Positions 55,997 through 64,000 of a stretch of DNA of 64,000 nucleotides are shown one piece after another (positions within the stretch are counted from its first letter, which is position 1; every line of letters starts with the position of its first letter). The stretch is from Acholeplasma laidlawii (GTDB taxonomy: Bacteria > Bacillota_I > Bacilli_A > Acholeplasmatales > Acholeplasmataceae). The position numbers and the translations under genes are program-made. The stretch lies in the NCBI RefSeq assembly GCF_015709225.1, contig NZ_JADNRS010000029.1, positions 1 through 64,000 on the forward strand, written 5' to 3'. The notes beneath the pieces are model-generated. The model made no database searches. It was not told the origin of the DNA and saw only the letters and a program-made list of their open reading frames with translations.

Positions 55997-56975
55997 TTAT
56001 GAAGTAGTAGTTAAACAAAATTTAATGAATGATTTGGGTGGGGAGATAACTAGTGTATACCCTTATAAAGATATTTTTGTCATCACGGATCATAATGTAT
56101 TTAAACTGTATGAAAACTTATTAACAGCTAAGTTAAATATGTTTAATTTAAAGTTTGTAAGTGTTGAACCAGGTGAACAGTCAAAATCTATAACTACCTA
56201 TCAAGAAGTTGTTCAAAAATTACTTAAATTGGGTATGAGAAAAAATCATTTACTCATTGCCTTAGGTGGTGGTGTTGTAGGAGATTTAGCTGGATTTGTT
56301 GCAGCCACCTTATTTAGAGGTACACCATTTATTCAAATACCTACAACGTTACTTGCGATGGTAGATTCATCTATTGGCGGTAAAACTGGTTTAGATTTAA
56401 ATGAAGGTAAAAATTTAATTGGTGCATATAAAAATCCACTTAAAGTTTTAATTGATCCTGCATTTTTAGATACATTACCTAAAGTAGAGTATAAAAATGG
56501 ATTAGCAGAAGTATTAAAACATGGACTCATTGGTGATCCTAAATTATATGAATATTTAAAATTGAATGATAAATTAACGCTTAATGAAATCAAACGTGCA
56601 ATTCAAGTAAAGCTCAATATTGTTAAGAAAGATCCTTTTGAACAAAACGAACGTATGTTCTTAAATTTTGGGCACACCTTTGGACATGCAATCGAGCGTC
56701 ATTATGATTTTGCAATCAAACACGGTGTAGCAATTAGCTATGGTATGTTGATCAGTTTAGAATTAGGTATTAAAGCAAAGATTACACCAGCAAACTTATT
56801 TGATGACGTTAAAAATATTTTATTAAGATTAGAACTTGTTAAAGAACCTCTACTTGATAAAAAGTTATTTATAGAATACATAGGTTTTGATAAGAAAAAC
56901 TTAGCGGATGGTTTACGTTTTGTTTATATCAAAAACATTGGTGAACCAATCATTAATAAAGGGGTTGAAATTTAA
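55977..56975 (+). CDS. aroB: 3-dehydroquinate synthase
   Basis: 332 residues from ATG 55977 (MRQTLDNYEVVVKQNLM); AGGAG (55961-55965) is also well spaced for the TTG one codon earlier. 'LIALGGGVVGDLAGFVAATLFRG', 'IPTTLLAMVDSSIGGKTGLDLNEGKNLIG' and the metal ligands in 'NFGHTFGHAIERH' are intact. It cyclises DAHP to 3-dehydroquinate with NAD and a metal. It overlaps tyrA by 20 bases. Confidence 0.95.
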   Translation: MRQTLDNYEVVVKQNLMNDLGGEITSVYPYKDIFVITDHNVFKLYENLLTAKLNMFNLKFVSVEPGEQSKSITTYQEVVQKLLKLGMRKNHLLIALGGGVVGDLAGFVAATLFRGTPFIQIPTTLLAMVDSSIGGKTGLDLNEGKNLIGAYKNPLKVLIDPAFLDTLPKVEYKNGLAEVLKHGLIGDPKLYEYLKLNDKLTLNEIKRAIQVKLNIVKKDPFEQNERMFLNFGHTFGHAIERHYDFAIKHGVAISYGMLISLELGIKAKITPANLFDDVKNILLRLELVKEPLLDKKLFIEYIGFDKKNLADGLRFVYIKNIGEPIINKGVEI

Positions 56976-56976
56976 A

Positions 56977-58218
56977 GTGCTAGAAATTATTCCAACCAAT
57001 TTATCAGGTGAAGTAAAGATTGTTTCTTCTAAATCTTTATCACACAGATATGTACTTGCAGCAGCACTTGCACATGGACAATCAAAGATTGATAATATTT
57101 TAGACTCTGATGATTTAATCGCCACACAAAGCGCTTTAAAAAGCTTAGGTGCAAGCATTAATCAGGGATTGATTACAGGTGGTAAGGTTCAAAGAGTACA
57201 TGATACTATTGATTGTTTTGAGTCTGGTTCTACATTAAGATTTTTAATACCTGTAGCAATGCTTCAAGATAAACCTGTGACATTTACGGGTAAAAATCAA
57301 TTACCATTTCGTACTCAAGAAATGTATGAAAACCTTTTTAAAGAAACTTATCAATTTGAGCATCCAACAGATAAGTGGTTACCGCTTACTGTAAGTGGTC
57401 CACTTAAAGGTGGCACATATCACTTAAGAGGTGATGTAAGTAGTCAGTTTATTACAGGCTTACTTTATGCTTTACCACTTGCACCAAATGATTCTGAAAT
57501 TATTTTAACTTCACACTTAGAATCTGTTGGTTATGTCGATATGACTTTAGATGTATTAGACAAATTTGGTATTAAGATTATTAAAACTTCAAACGGTTAT
57601 AAGATACCTGGGAACCAACACTATAATCCAGGTAACTATCGTGTAGAAGGTGATTTTAGTGGTGCAGCATTTTTTGTTGCAGCAGGATTACTTGCTGGAC
57701 CAATCCACTTAACGAATTTAAATCACCATAGTTTACAAGGTGATAAGGAAATTATTGATCTTGCAATTAAGATGGGTGGAGATATTACGCCTACGAGTGA
57801 AGGTTATCTGGTTAAACCATCTAGATTAAAGGGTATTTCTATTGATGTTGGACAAATTCCTGATTTAGGTCCGATTCTTATGGTACTTGGTGCGCTTGCT
57901 GAAGGTACCACAATTATTCATAACGCATCTAGATTACGTATCAAAGAATCTGATAGATTAAATGCTATGGTAACAAATCTTCAAGCACTTGGTGCAAACA
58001 TTAAAGAAATTGGAGATACTGTAGAAATTAAAGGGGTAAGTCGACTTATAGGCGGCACATTAGTTTCAAGTTATAAAGATCATAGGATAGCAATGTCAAT
58101 GGCGATTGCCTCCATAATGTGTGAACAACCAATTACACTTGATGATGAGACCGTAGTATCTAAAAGTTATCCAAATTTCTTTGAAAGTTTTAAAGCATTA
58201 GGAGGTCAAGTGAAATGA
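56977..58218 (+). CDS. aroA: 3-phosphoshikimate 1-carboxyvinyltransferase (EPSP synthase)
   Basis: 413 residues from GTG 56977, one base after the aroB stop; AAAGGGG lies upstream, and the protein then begins LEIIPTNLSGEVKIVSSKSLSHR. 'SSKSLSHRYVLAAALA', 'FESGSTLRFLIPVAM', 'GDVSSQFITGLLYALP', 'LRIKESDRLNAM' and 'SYKDHRIAMSMAIAS' are the substrate loops. It joins PEP to shikimate-3-P. It overlaps the next gene by 4 bases. Confidence 0.95.
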   Translation: MLEIIPTNLSGEVKIVSSKSLSHRYVLAAALAHGQSKIDNILDSDDLIATQSALKSLGASINQGLITGGKVQRVHDTIDCFESGSTLRFLIPVAMLQDKPVTFTGKNQLPFRTQEMYENLFKETYQFEHPTDKWLPLTVSGPLKGGTYHLRGDVSSQFITGLLYALPLAPNDSEIILTSHLESVGYVDMTLDVLDKFGIKIIKTSNGYKIPGNQHYNPGNYRVEGDFSGAAFFVAAGLLAGPIHLTNLNHHSLQGDKEIIDLAIKMGGDITPTSEGYLVKPSRLKGISIDVGQIPDLGPILMVLGALAEGTTIIHNASRLRIKESDRLNAMVTNLQALGANIKEIGDTVEIKGVSRLIGGTLVSSYKDHRIAMSMAIASIMCEQPITLDDETVVSKSYPNFFESFKALGGQVK

Positions 58219-58469
58219 GTTTAGAACCTTTAAGAAATGAAATTGATAAAGTAGATAAAGAACTTGTCAAATTATTAGAGCGCCGTTTTGAGTTAGTGAA
58301 AGAAATTGGCGACTATAAGAAGTTACATAACCTACCTGTACTTGATCTTGCAAGAGAACAACAAGTACTCCAAAAGAAAAAGAAACAACTCACCAATAAA
58401 GACTTATGGCCGCACTTTGAAAAGTTGTTTCAACATATTATGAATATCTCAAAAGAATTAGAAAAATGA
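58215..58469 (+). CDS. aroQ: Chorismate mutase, AroQ type
   Basis: 84 residues, a stand-alone all-helical mutase. 'LEPLRNEIDKVDKELVKLLERRFELVKEIGDYKKLHNLPVLDLAREQQVLQK' has the Arg, Lys, Glu and Gln residues of the AroQ active site. It turns chorismate to prephenate for TyrA. No prephenate dehydratase is attached or nearby. It overlaps neighbours on both sides by 4 bases. Confidence 0.9.
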   Translation: MSLEPLRNEIDKVDKELVKLLERRFELVKEIGDYKKLHNLPVLDLAREQQVLQKKKKQLTNKDLWPHFEKLFQHIMNISKELEK

Positions 58470-59248
58470 AAGTATTTGGTTTAATTGGCCATCCCTTAGG
58501 GCACTCCAAGTCGCCTAAACTACATAAAATCATTGGTAGTTATTTTAGTAGACAACTAGCGTATCGATTATTTGATATAGATCATATCGATGAAGTAAAA
58601 CCATTGATTGAAGGGTTAAAAAACGGCACATATCATGGCTTTAATGTAACAATTCCATATAAGGAAGCAGTGCTTCCCTTTTTGGATCTTATGACACCAA
58701 AAGCTCAAAAAATAGGTGCGGTAAACACCATCTATTTTAAAGATAATCAAGTCATTGGTGATAATACAGATTATGATGGTTTTTTATATTTAATGGAACA
58801 GCAACTTGCTATAAAAAAAATCATAAAACCTATTATATTAGGTAGTGGTGGTGCAGCAAAATCAAGTTATACAGTGTTAAAAGATCTTGGATTTGATACG
58901 GTTGTGGTATCAAGAAATCCAAAGGATAACCAGCACTTTAATCAAATTATAAGTTATGATAAACTACTAAGTTATTCATATGATTTGGTAGTAAATACAA
59001 CACCGATCGGGATGCACCCAAATATTAACCAATCACCACTTGATGAAAGTCTAGTGCGCGATAAATTTGTTATAGATCTCATATATAATCCACTTGAGAC
59101 TACATTAATGAAATATGCTAAACATAGCATTGGTGGACTTGATATGCTGATTGTTCAAGCATTTAAAGCTCAAAATATATGGTTTGGTGAAGAAAAAGAA
59201 TTAAAAGATGATATATTAAATCATATCAAGGAGGACTTATATGAATAG
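58466..59248 (+). CDS. aroE: Shikimate dehydrogenase
   Basis: 260 residues. 'GLIGHPLGHSKSPKLHKIIGSYF' and 'GFNVTIPYKEAVLPFLD' (catalytic Lys), 'GAVNTIYF', 'GDNTDYDGF' (catalytic Asp), 'LGSGGAAKSSYTVLKDLGF' (NADP site) and 'DLIYNPLETTLMKYA' are all seen. It reduces 3-dehydroshikimate. The gene for 3-dehydroquinate dehydratase (aroD/aroQ type II) that should supply its substrate is not in this operon. Confidence 0.95.
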   Translation: MKVFGLIGHPLGHSKSPKLHKIIGSYFSRQLAYRLFDIDHIDEVKPLIEGLKNGTYHGFNVTIPYKEAVLPFLDLMTPKAQKIGAVNTIYFKDNQVIGDNTDYDGFLYLMEQQLAIKKIIKPIILGSGGAAKSSYTVLKDLGFDTVVVSRNPKDNQHFNQIISYDKLLSYSYDLVVNTTPIGMHPNINQSPLDESLVRDKFVIDLIYNPLETTLMKYAKHSIGGLDMLIVQAFKAQNIWFGEEKELKDDILNHIKEDLYE

Positions 59249-60227
59249 TTTTGGCACTTTATTTAAAGTAACTTTATATGGTGAATCACATCAAGATGCT
59301 ATAGGAATCGTCATTGATGGTGTAAAACCCGGTCTTAAAATTAACTGGGAGGATGTAGAACTTGATCTAGCTAAAAGAAGACCAGGTGCTGTAGGCACAA
59401 CACCAAGAGTTGAAAAAGATAAACTAGAAGTTACATCTGGTATGTTTAATGAATATACTACAGGTTCTCCACTACATATAATGATTAGAAATGAAAATGT
59501 CATTTCTAAAGATTATAGTCATCTAAAAAGTCAACCAAGACCAGGGCATGCAGACTTTGTTGCTGGTATTAAATATCAAGGGTTTCATGACTACCGAGGT
59601 GGTGGTCGCTTTTCTGGTCGACTAACAGCACCACTAGTGGTTGCAGGTAGTATTGCAAAACAAATGTTACCATTTGAGTTTAGTCATGAACTGATTCAAG
59701 TTGGATCTCTTACAGATATGTCACAACTCGATGCATATTTACGGGAAGTACACAACCAAGGAGAATCTGTTGGTGGTATCGTTGAAGTCCGAGTAAAAAA
59801 TATGGTGGTCGGACTAGGTGAACCTATGTTTGAAAAGTTAGATGCTAAAATTGGTCAAATGATGTTTTCTATACCTGCTGTTAAAGGTGTTGAAATTGGT
59901 ACAGGGTTTAGTGGTGCAAACCTTTATGGTTCTCTGTTTAATGATGTCTATGAAGATGAAACTGGAAAGACTTTAACGAATCATTCTGGTGGTGTATCTG
60001 GTGGTATTTCTAATGGTAATGATTTAATCGTAAAGGTTTTTGTTAAGCCAACTAGCAGTATTGGTAAAGTACAATCTTCATTCAATTTAGAAAGCAAACA
60101 AAAACAGACTTTTGAAATTGGTGGTAGACATGATACTGCAATTGTAAGACGTGTAGGTATTGTATTAGAAAATGCACTAGCTATTTGTTTAGCAGATTTA
60201 TATTTATGGAGTAAAATATACAAATGA
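59241..60227 (+). CDS. aroC: Chorismate synthase
   Basis: 328 residues, shorter than the usual 360-390. 'FGTLFKVTLYGESHQDAIGIVIDGVKPGL', 'RPGAVGTTPRVEKDKLEVTSGMFNEYTTGSPLHIMI', 'RPGHADFVAGIKYQGFHDYRGGGRFSGR' and 'GRHDTAIVRRVGIVLENALAICLADLYL' keep the FMN- and EPSP-binding residues. The loss appears to be in surface loops in the middle. It releases phosphate from EPSP to give chorismate. It overlaps aroE by 8 bases and the next gene by 4. Confidence 0.95.
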   Translation: MNSFGTLFKVTLYGESHQDAIGIVIDGVKPGLKINWEDVELDLAKRRPGAVGTTPRVEKDKLEVTSGMFNEYTTGSPLHIMIRNENVISKDYSHLKSQPRPGHADFVAGIKYQGFHDYRGGGRFSGRLTAPLVVAGSIAKQMLPFEFSHELIQVGSLTDMSQLDAYLREVHNQGESVGGIVEVRVKNMVVGLGEPMFEKLDAKIGQMMFSIPAVKGVEIGTGFSGANLYGSLFNDVYEDETGKTLTNHSGGVSGGISNGNDLIVKVFVKPTSSIGKVQSSFNLESKQKQTFEIGGRHDTAIVRRVGIVLENALAICLADLYLWSKIYK

Positions 60228-61210
60228 TGTTTTATAAACAAGTGTTACACACAACAATTAAATTAGTCGTTGTAGCAATCATATCCGCAACCATTGCCTA
60301 TTTTGTAGGTATTAAAGACTACATACTTGTTGGTACAATAGGTATTTTATCTGTCTCACTTACGAAAAAGGACACCATCAGAGATAACATCAATAGATAT
60401 CTAGATGTATTATTAGGTTTAGCACTATCTGCATGTACCTTCTTTATATTTGGTTTTAATTTATATGCGCTGATTGTATTTTTAATACTATTTATATTTG
60501 CATCATATGCCTTTAAAATAAACATTGGGTTAATTCCTGCACTTGTTTTAGCTAAACATTTATTTGATGCACAAAATATCGAATGGCTATTTATTTTTGA
60601 ACGTGTTGTAATTATTACAATTAGTGTTGGTACAGCACTCATTATGAATATGCTATATCCTGAGTTTCATAATAAACGTATGATTTATTATGTTACTGAA
60701 GTTGATCAAAAATTAAAAGACCATCTGTTTATGTTAAGTATATATCTAGTTAAAAAAGAAGGCAGAAAAGATTTCTTAAAACATTACGATTTGTTAAATG
60801 ATGAGATCAGCAAAATGATCATGCTTGCTGAAGCGAGTGATAAAGATAAGTTATTTGATAATGATCATAGATATCTTGCATATCTTTATATGCGACGTAA
60901 TCAGTTAAACTATATTAACAATATGTATCAAAGTGTTAAAAGAATGCACATTTCACATCCGTATGAAAATATCATCTCAGACTATATTAGAGAACTTATT
61001 GCAGATATTGGTGTAGATGATAAAGCCACTAAACAATTAAATAAACTAGATAACATGAAAAAGGTGTTCAAAGAAGAATCTCTACCTCAAACAAGAGTTG
61101 AATTTGAAACGCGTGCATTACTATTTCATATGTTGGAAGATTTAGAAGAACTACTACATGTTAAGGTGAAATTTCATGAACGTTACCCTAACTTCATGTT
61201 AACACTTTAA
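60224..61210 (+). CDS. Putative aromatic-acid exporter family membrane protein
   Basis: 328 residues. The N-terminal part has about four to five membrane helices ('HTTIKLVVVAIISATIAYFVGIKDYILVGTIGILSVS', 'ALSACTFFIFGFNLYALIVFLILFIFASYAF', 'VVIITISVGTALIMNMLYPEF'). The soluble C-terminal half is helical. This is the ArAE_1/DUF939 (FUSC-like) plan of aromatic-acid exporters. It overlaps aroC by 4 bases, so it belongs to the aromatic operon and may export pathway intermediates or products. Substrate unproven. Confidence 0.75.
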   Translation: MMFYKQVLHTTIKLVVVAIISATIAYFVGIKDYILVGTIGILSVSLTKKDTIRDNINRYLDVLLGLALSACTFFIFGFNLYALIVFLILFIFASYAFKINIGLIPALVLAKHLFDAQNIEWLFIFERVVIITISVGTALIMNMLYPEFHNKRMIYYVTEVDQKLKDHLFMLSIYLVKKEGRKDFLKHYDLLNDEISKMIMLAEASDKDKLFDNDHRYLAYLYMRRNQLNYINNMYQSVKRMHISHPYENIISDYIRELIADIGVDDKATKQLNKLDNMKKVFKEESLPQTRVEFETRALLFHMLEDLEELLHVKVKFHERYPNFMLTL

Positions 61211-61213
61211 AAT

Positions 61214-61255
61214 AAATAAGGATAACTCATCAAATTTGATAGGTTATCCTTATTT
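61214..61255. terminator. Bidirectional terminator between the aromatic operon and mvaA
   Basis: AAATAAGGATAAC (61214-61226) / GTTATCCTTATTT (61243-61255), with an inner self-complementary ATCAAATTTGAT. Confidence 0.85.
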
Positions 61256-61256
61256 A

Positions 61257-62486
61257 TTATGATAGGTTCTTTAAAAAATCTTTTGCGTTTGCTACTGTAA
61301 CTTCTTTACTATTGACTAAGTGGTTTACAACTTCATTAATATTTGAAGGTTGTGCACCAGCTTCAAGTGCAACGTTTCTAGCATGTAATCTCATATGACC
61401 TTTATTAATACCGTCTGTGGTAAGTGCATAAAGTGCTGCAAAGTTTTGAGCAAGCCCAAGACACGCTGCAACTTTCATAAGCTCCATAGCATTTTTAACA
61501 CCCAGTATTTTATGTGATAACTTTACTTTAGGTAAGATGCCCATAGAACCACCAACAGTACCAAGTGCTAAGGGTATCTTTATTTCACCAACTAAAAAAT
61601 CATCTTGGACATACCACTTGGTCAGTGGAATGTATTTACCACTAATTGAAGCATAGGCATGCGCACCTGCTTCAATTGAGCGGGTATCATTGCCTGTTGC
61701 AAGCATTAGGGCACTAATACCATTCATAATACCTTTATTGTGTGTTGCTGCTCGGTATGGGTCAATATGTGCATATGTAGAGGCTGCTGCAATATCTTTA
61801 TGAATGACATCTGAGTTCTTTAAGTGTTTTGGATCAATTTTCACAGATGCAGATACTAAAGCATCCACAGCTAGGTTCGATAGAATACTCATTAAAACTT
61901 CAGTTTTATAATCAATGGTTACAAAATGACTTATGGCTTCTAAAATGGTATTGATGGTGTTTGCACCCATTGCATCCAGTGTATTGATGCTTGCATATAA
62001 ACAAACAAAGCCTTGAGTTTTATCTTCCACTTTAAAGGATAATAAACCACCACCTAAATTATGAATTTGTGGGTGTGCTTTATAAGCAATATCTTTAAAT
62101 GTTTCTTTATGACTATTTAAGTAATCAATAAGTGCTAATGGATCAGATACATTTTTAAATATAATTTGACCAATCATCACACGGTGTATTTCATCAATTT
62201 TAAAACCACCATTACGATAAATTATTTTAGCAGCATGAGCAGCACCAGCAATGACTGAAGGCTCTTCGGTTGCCATCGGTATATGGTAGATTAAATCATC
62301 AATTAAAAAGTCTGGAGCAACACCTAAACCCACTTCATAAGTCGTAATAAAGTTTTCAATTAAATGGTCAAAAACAACATCACTGGCTCTTTGATTTAGA
62401 TTTGCATCAAATCTTTCAATGGATTCTAATGCTTCAATACGTTCTTCAATAGATTTTTTATAAAAGTTTTTTAGTAATTTATTCAT
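61257..62486 (-). CDS. mvaA: Hydroxymethylglutaryl-CoA reductase, class II
   Basis: 409 residues, the size of bacterial class II enzymes. 'IENFITTYEVGLGVAPDFLIDDLIYHIPMATEEPSVIAGAAHAAKI' has the catalytic Glu motif, 'VCLYASINTLDAMGANTINTI' and 'LATGNDTRSIEAGAHAYA' carry the Asp and Lys-region, and 'LALGTVGGSMGILPKVK' is the NAD(P)-proximal motif. It reduces HMG-CoA to mevalonate. It is divergent from mvaS across 103 bases, so both mevalonate genes are likely co-regulated. AGAGGTGAA precedes ATG 62486. Confidence 0.94.
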   Translation of the reverse strand: MNKLLKNFYKKSIEERIEALESIERFDANLNQRASDVVFDHLIENFITTYEVGLGVAPDFLIDDLIYHIPMATEEPSVIAGAAHAAKIIYRNGGFKIDEIHRVMIGQIIFKNVSDPLALIDYLNSHKETFKDIAYKAHPQIHNLGGGLLSFKVEDKTQGFVCLYASINTLDAMGANTINTILEAISHFVTIDYKTEVLMSILSNLAVDALVSASVKIDPKHLKNSDVIHKDIAAASTYAHIDPYRAATHNKGIMNGISALMLATGNDTRSIEAGAHAYASISGKYIPLTKWYVQDDFLVGEIKIPLALGTVGGSMGILPKVKLSHKILGVKNAMELMKVAACLGLAQNFAALYALTTDGINKGHMRLHARNVALEAGAQPSNINEVVNHLVNSKEVTVANAKDFLKNLS

Positions 62487-62506
62487 AATTCACCTCTAGT
62501 CTATTT

Positions 62507-62552
62507 ATTATATCACGCAAAATCCACAAAACCCTTCCTCTTGTGTTATAAT
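62507..62552. promoter_or_regulatory. Divergent extended -10 promoters of mvaA and mvaS
   Basis: Minus strand: TGA-TATAAT at 62507-62515. Plus strand: TGT-TATAAT at 62544-62552. Neither has a good -35 box. Confidence 0.6.
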
Positions 62553-62589
62553 TTCTTATACATGTTAAAAACATATTTAGGAGCAACGC

Positions 62590-63732
62590 ATGAAAATTGG
62601 TATTCATAAAATGTCGTTTTATGTCCCAAAGTTTTACTTGGATATAAACACTCTAGCAAATGCTAGAGGTATTGACCCATTAAAATATACAAATGGCTTA
62701 CTTACGCATAAAATGAGTGTAGCACCATTTAATCAAGACATCATCACACTCGCAGCAAATGCAACTTTAAACTATCTAACTAAAGAAGATATCAAAGCAA
62801 TAGATTTAATACTTTTTACAACAGAAAGTGGTATAGATTATTCTAAATCAGCAGCAACCCATCTCATAAGCATTTTAGGCTTAAGAAATGATGTGAGAGC
62901 ACTTGAGATGAAACAGGCTTGTTACGCGACAACTGCTGCCCTTTATTTTGCTAAAGGACATATTTTACAACATCCTGAATCTAAAGTATTAGTGATAGCT
63001 TCAGATATTGCAAAATATGGATTAAATAGTTCTGGTGAACCAACTCAAGGCGCTGGTGCAGTATCTATGATCGTGGCTAAAGACCCTAACATTATGGAGC
63101 TAGAAGATCAATACGGTATTCATTCTGAGGATATCTATGATTTTTGGAGACCAGATGGGTTTGATTATGCCCAAGTGGATGGTAAGTTTTCAAATGAAAT
63201 GTATAAAAAGTTCTTCTTAAAAACCTTTGAGAACTATAAGATAAAAACAAAACATACACTCAATGATTTTGCTGCATTAACATTCCATATACCTTATCCA
63301 AAAATCGGATTAAGAAGTTTAGAGTTGGTTGCAGATAAAGCAAACAATCCAAACCTATTTGAAAACTTCTATACAAGTATTACATACAACAAAAACATTG
63401 GTAACATCTATACTGGTTCTCTATTCTTATCTATCATTGCTTTACTTGAACAAGGTAACTTAAAAGATGGTGAGCGTATTGGGATGTTTGGATATGGTTC
63501 AGGTGCTGTTGCAGAGTTTTTTACTGCAAAACTTATTAAAGGTTATAAAGCACACCTAAACAAAGAACTTCATGAGAAACAACTTTCAAATCGAAAAGAA
63601 TTAGATATGGAACAATACGCTAAATATTTAACTCAAAAAGTTTCAAATGACACTGTGTTAGAAGATGATCTTGATGTCAAAGTTCAATTAAAATCTATAA
63701 TCGATTATAAGAGAAATTATCAAACCAACTAA
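62590..63732 (+). CDS. mvaS: Hydroxymethylglutaryl-CoA synthase
   Basis: 380 residues. 'MKQACYATTAALYFAKGHI' contains the nucleophilic Cys, 'GEPTQGAGAVSMIVAKDPNI' and 'HIPYPKIGLRSL' (general-acid His), and 'YGSGAVAEFFTAKLI' are characteristic. It makes HMG-CoA from acetyl-CoA and acetoacetyl-CoA, the substrate for MvaA beside it. The mevalonate route feeds isoprenoids, such as the carotenoids known in Acholeplasma. TTAGGAGCAACGC precedes ATG 62590. Confidence 0.95.
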   Translation: MKIGIHKMSFYVPKFYLDINTLANARGIDPLKYTNGLLTHKMSVAPFNQDIITLAANATLNYLTKEDIKAIDLILFTTESGIDYSKSAATHLISILGLRNDVRALEMKQACYATTAALYFAKGHILQHPESKVLVIASDIAKYGLNSSGEPTQGAGAVSMIVAKDPNIMELEDQYGIHSEDIYDFWRPDGFDYAQVDGKFSNEMYKKFFLKTFENYKIKTKHTLNDFAALTFHIPYPKIGLRSLELVADKANNPNLFENFYTSITYNKNIGNIYTGSLFLSIIALLEQGNLKDGERIGMFGYGSGAVAEFFTAKLIKGYKAHLNKELHEKQLSNRKELDMEQYAKYLTQKVSNDTVLEDDLDVKVQLKSIIDYKRNYQTN

Positions 63733-63738
63733 TCAAAA

Positions 63739-63775
63739 AATACGCATATACTGGAGATGTATATGCGTATTATTA
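63739..63775. terminator. Bidirectional terminator after mvaS
   Basis: AATACGCATATAC (63739-63751) / GTATATGCGTATT (63759-63771); runs of A on the left and T-rich sequence on the right let it serve the minus-strand small ORF as well. Confidence 0.85.
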
Positions 63776-63814
63776 TTTATATATTTAGGACATTAAATCA
63801 TGTTATATTAAAAA

Positions 63815-63880
63815 CTATTTTTTTACTGGTTTTTTAGGAGCAGGTGCTTGTTTAGCAGCTGGTTTTAGTGGAGCAGCCAT
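63815..63880 (-). CDS. Tiny Ala/Pro/Lys-rich protein (21 residues)
   Basis: On the minus strand AAAGGGG lies 9 bases before ATG 63880 and the frame runs 21 codons to TAG 63815-63817; a terminator follows downstream. The peptide is made of A, P, K, L, Q and V only, with 'PAAKQAPAPKK' in its centre, so it is basic and probably unfolded, like tails of histone-like or membrane-bound proteins. An in-frame stop (TAA) upstream rules out a longer protein. No family is recognised. Too short for routine gene calling. Confidence 0.5.
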   Translation of the reverse strand: MAAPLKPAAKQAPAPKKPVKK

Positions 63881-64000
63881 GATTATTCCCCTTTCGTTGT
63901 TAATGATAAATAGCCGAATCTTTTAACTGATCTTTCCATCTCCACTTAGAAATTAAGTCAATCGATTATGTGTATTTAGAGTTAACCAAAATTACCACTT

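Noticed and set aside
56908-56976. Longer aroA start overlapping aroB
   Set aside because: The additional residues are in aroB coding and unlike EPSP synthase; GTG 56977 has a good ribosome site.
1-64000. tRNA, rRNA, CRISPR, transposase, phage or replication-origin sequences
   Set aside because: Each intergenic gap was read on both strands; none contained a cloverleaf, repeat-spacer array, transposase motif or DnaA-box cluster that I could support.

Overview
The window is AT-rich, densely packed DNA from a wall-less Firmicute relative, most likely Acholeplasma or a close member of the Acholeplasmataceae. The evidence is Bacillus-like gene order, UGA used only as a stop codon (several genes end in TGA and Trp is TGG, unlike most Mollicutes), many MKK-type lipoproteins, a mevalonate pathway and a shikimate operon. 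No tRNA, rRNA, CRISPR array, insertion sequence or prophage gene was found.

Layout. (1) 1-3.5 kb is a decayed or variable surface/secreted region: an Ig-like-domain extracellular nuclease split by a one-base shift at a C5 tract, a lipoprotein broken at an A8 tract and by an in-frame TAG, an intact FN3-like lipoprotein and the C-terminal remnant of another gene. (2) 3.7-5.3 kb holds two minus-strand genes (VOC dioxygenase, DUF3267 metalloprotease). (3) 5.5-16.5 kb is the rplKA / L10-leader-rplJL / rsmC-like / rpoBC block, with an RpoC carrying an unusual N-terminal extension of about 165 residues. (4) 16.6-24.7 kb has a candidate small RNA, a GNAT gene, a gutted GGDEF pseudogene, a signal-peptidase-like gene, adhE and a coupled lipoprotein/GHL10 glycosidase-like pair. 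(5) 24.8-29.2 kb is the str operon (rpsL-rpsG-fusA-tuf). (6) 29.4-37.5 kb holds tatD, a tandem of a dead and an intact HtrA-like lipoprotein, pncC, rpsF-ssb-rpsR, an in-frame gdpP-rplI fusion and dnaB. (7) 37.5-47.7 kb holds dps, paired chrA genes, prfA-prmC-tsaC, typA, rpiB-upp, yigZ, cca and yhaM. (8) 47.8-53.9 kb holds a 1074-residue foldase-like lipoprotein, walJ-rlmH and mscL-degV. (9) 53.9-61.2 kb is an aromatic operon: a Tyr/Phe-rich leader peptide and attenuator precede aroF-tyrA-aroB-aroA-aroQ-aroE-aroC and a putative aromatic-acid exporter, all overlapping or nearly so. (10) 61.3-63.7 kb holds divergent mvaA and mvaS, and the right edge carries a tiny Ala/Pro/Lys-rich minus-strand ORF.

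How it works together. Most of the window is housekeeping: transcription, translation, replication and nucleotide or isoprenoid supply. The accessory interest is in the secreted proteins and in unusual architecture. The strongest points for a second look are (a) RpoC with two repeats resembling the RNA polymerase alpha C-terminal domain; (b) GdpP fused in frame to ribosomal protein L9 with an internal Shine-Dalgarno sequence; (c) a classical peptide-leader attenuator for aromatic synthesis; (d) the inactive/active HtrA tandem; and (e) homopolymer lesions in two surface genes.
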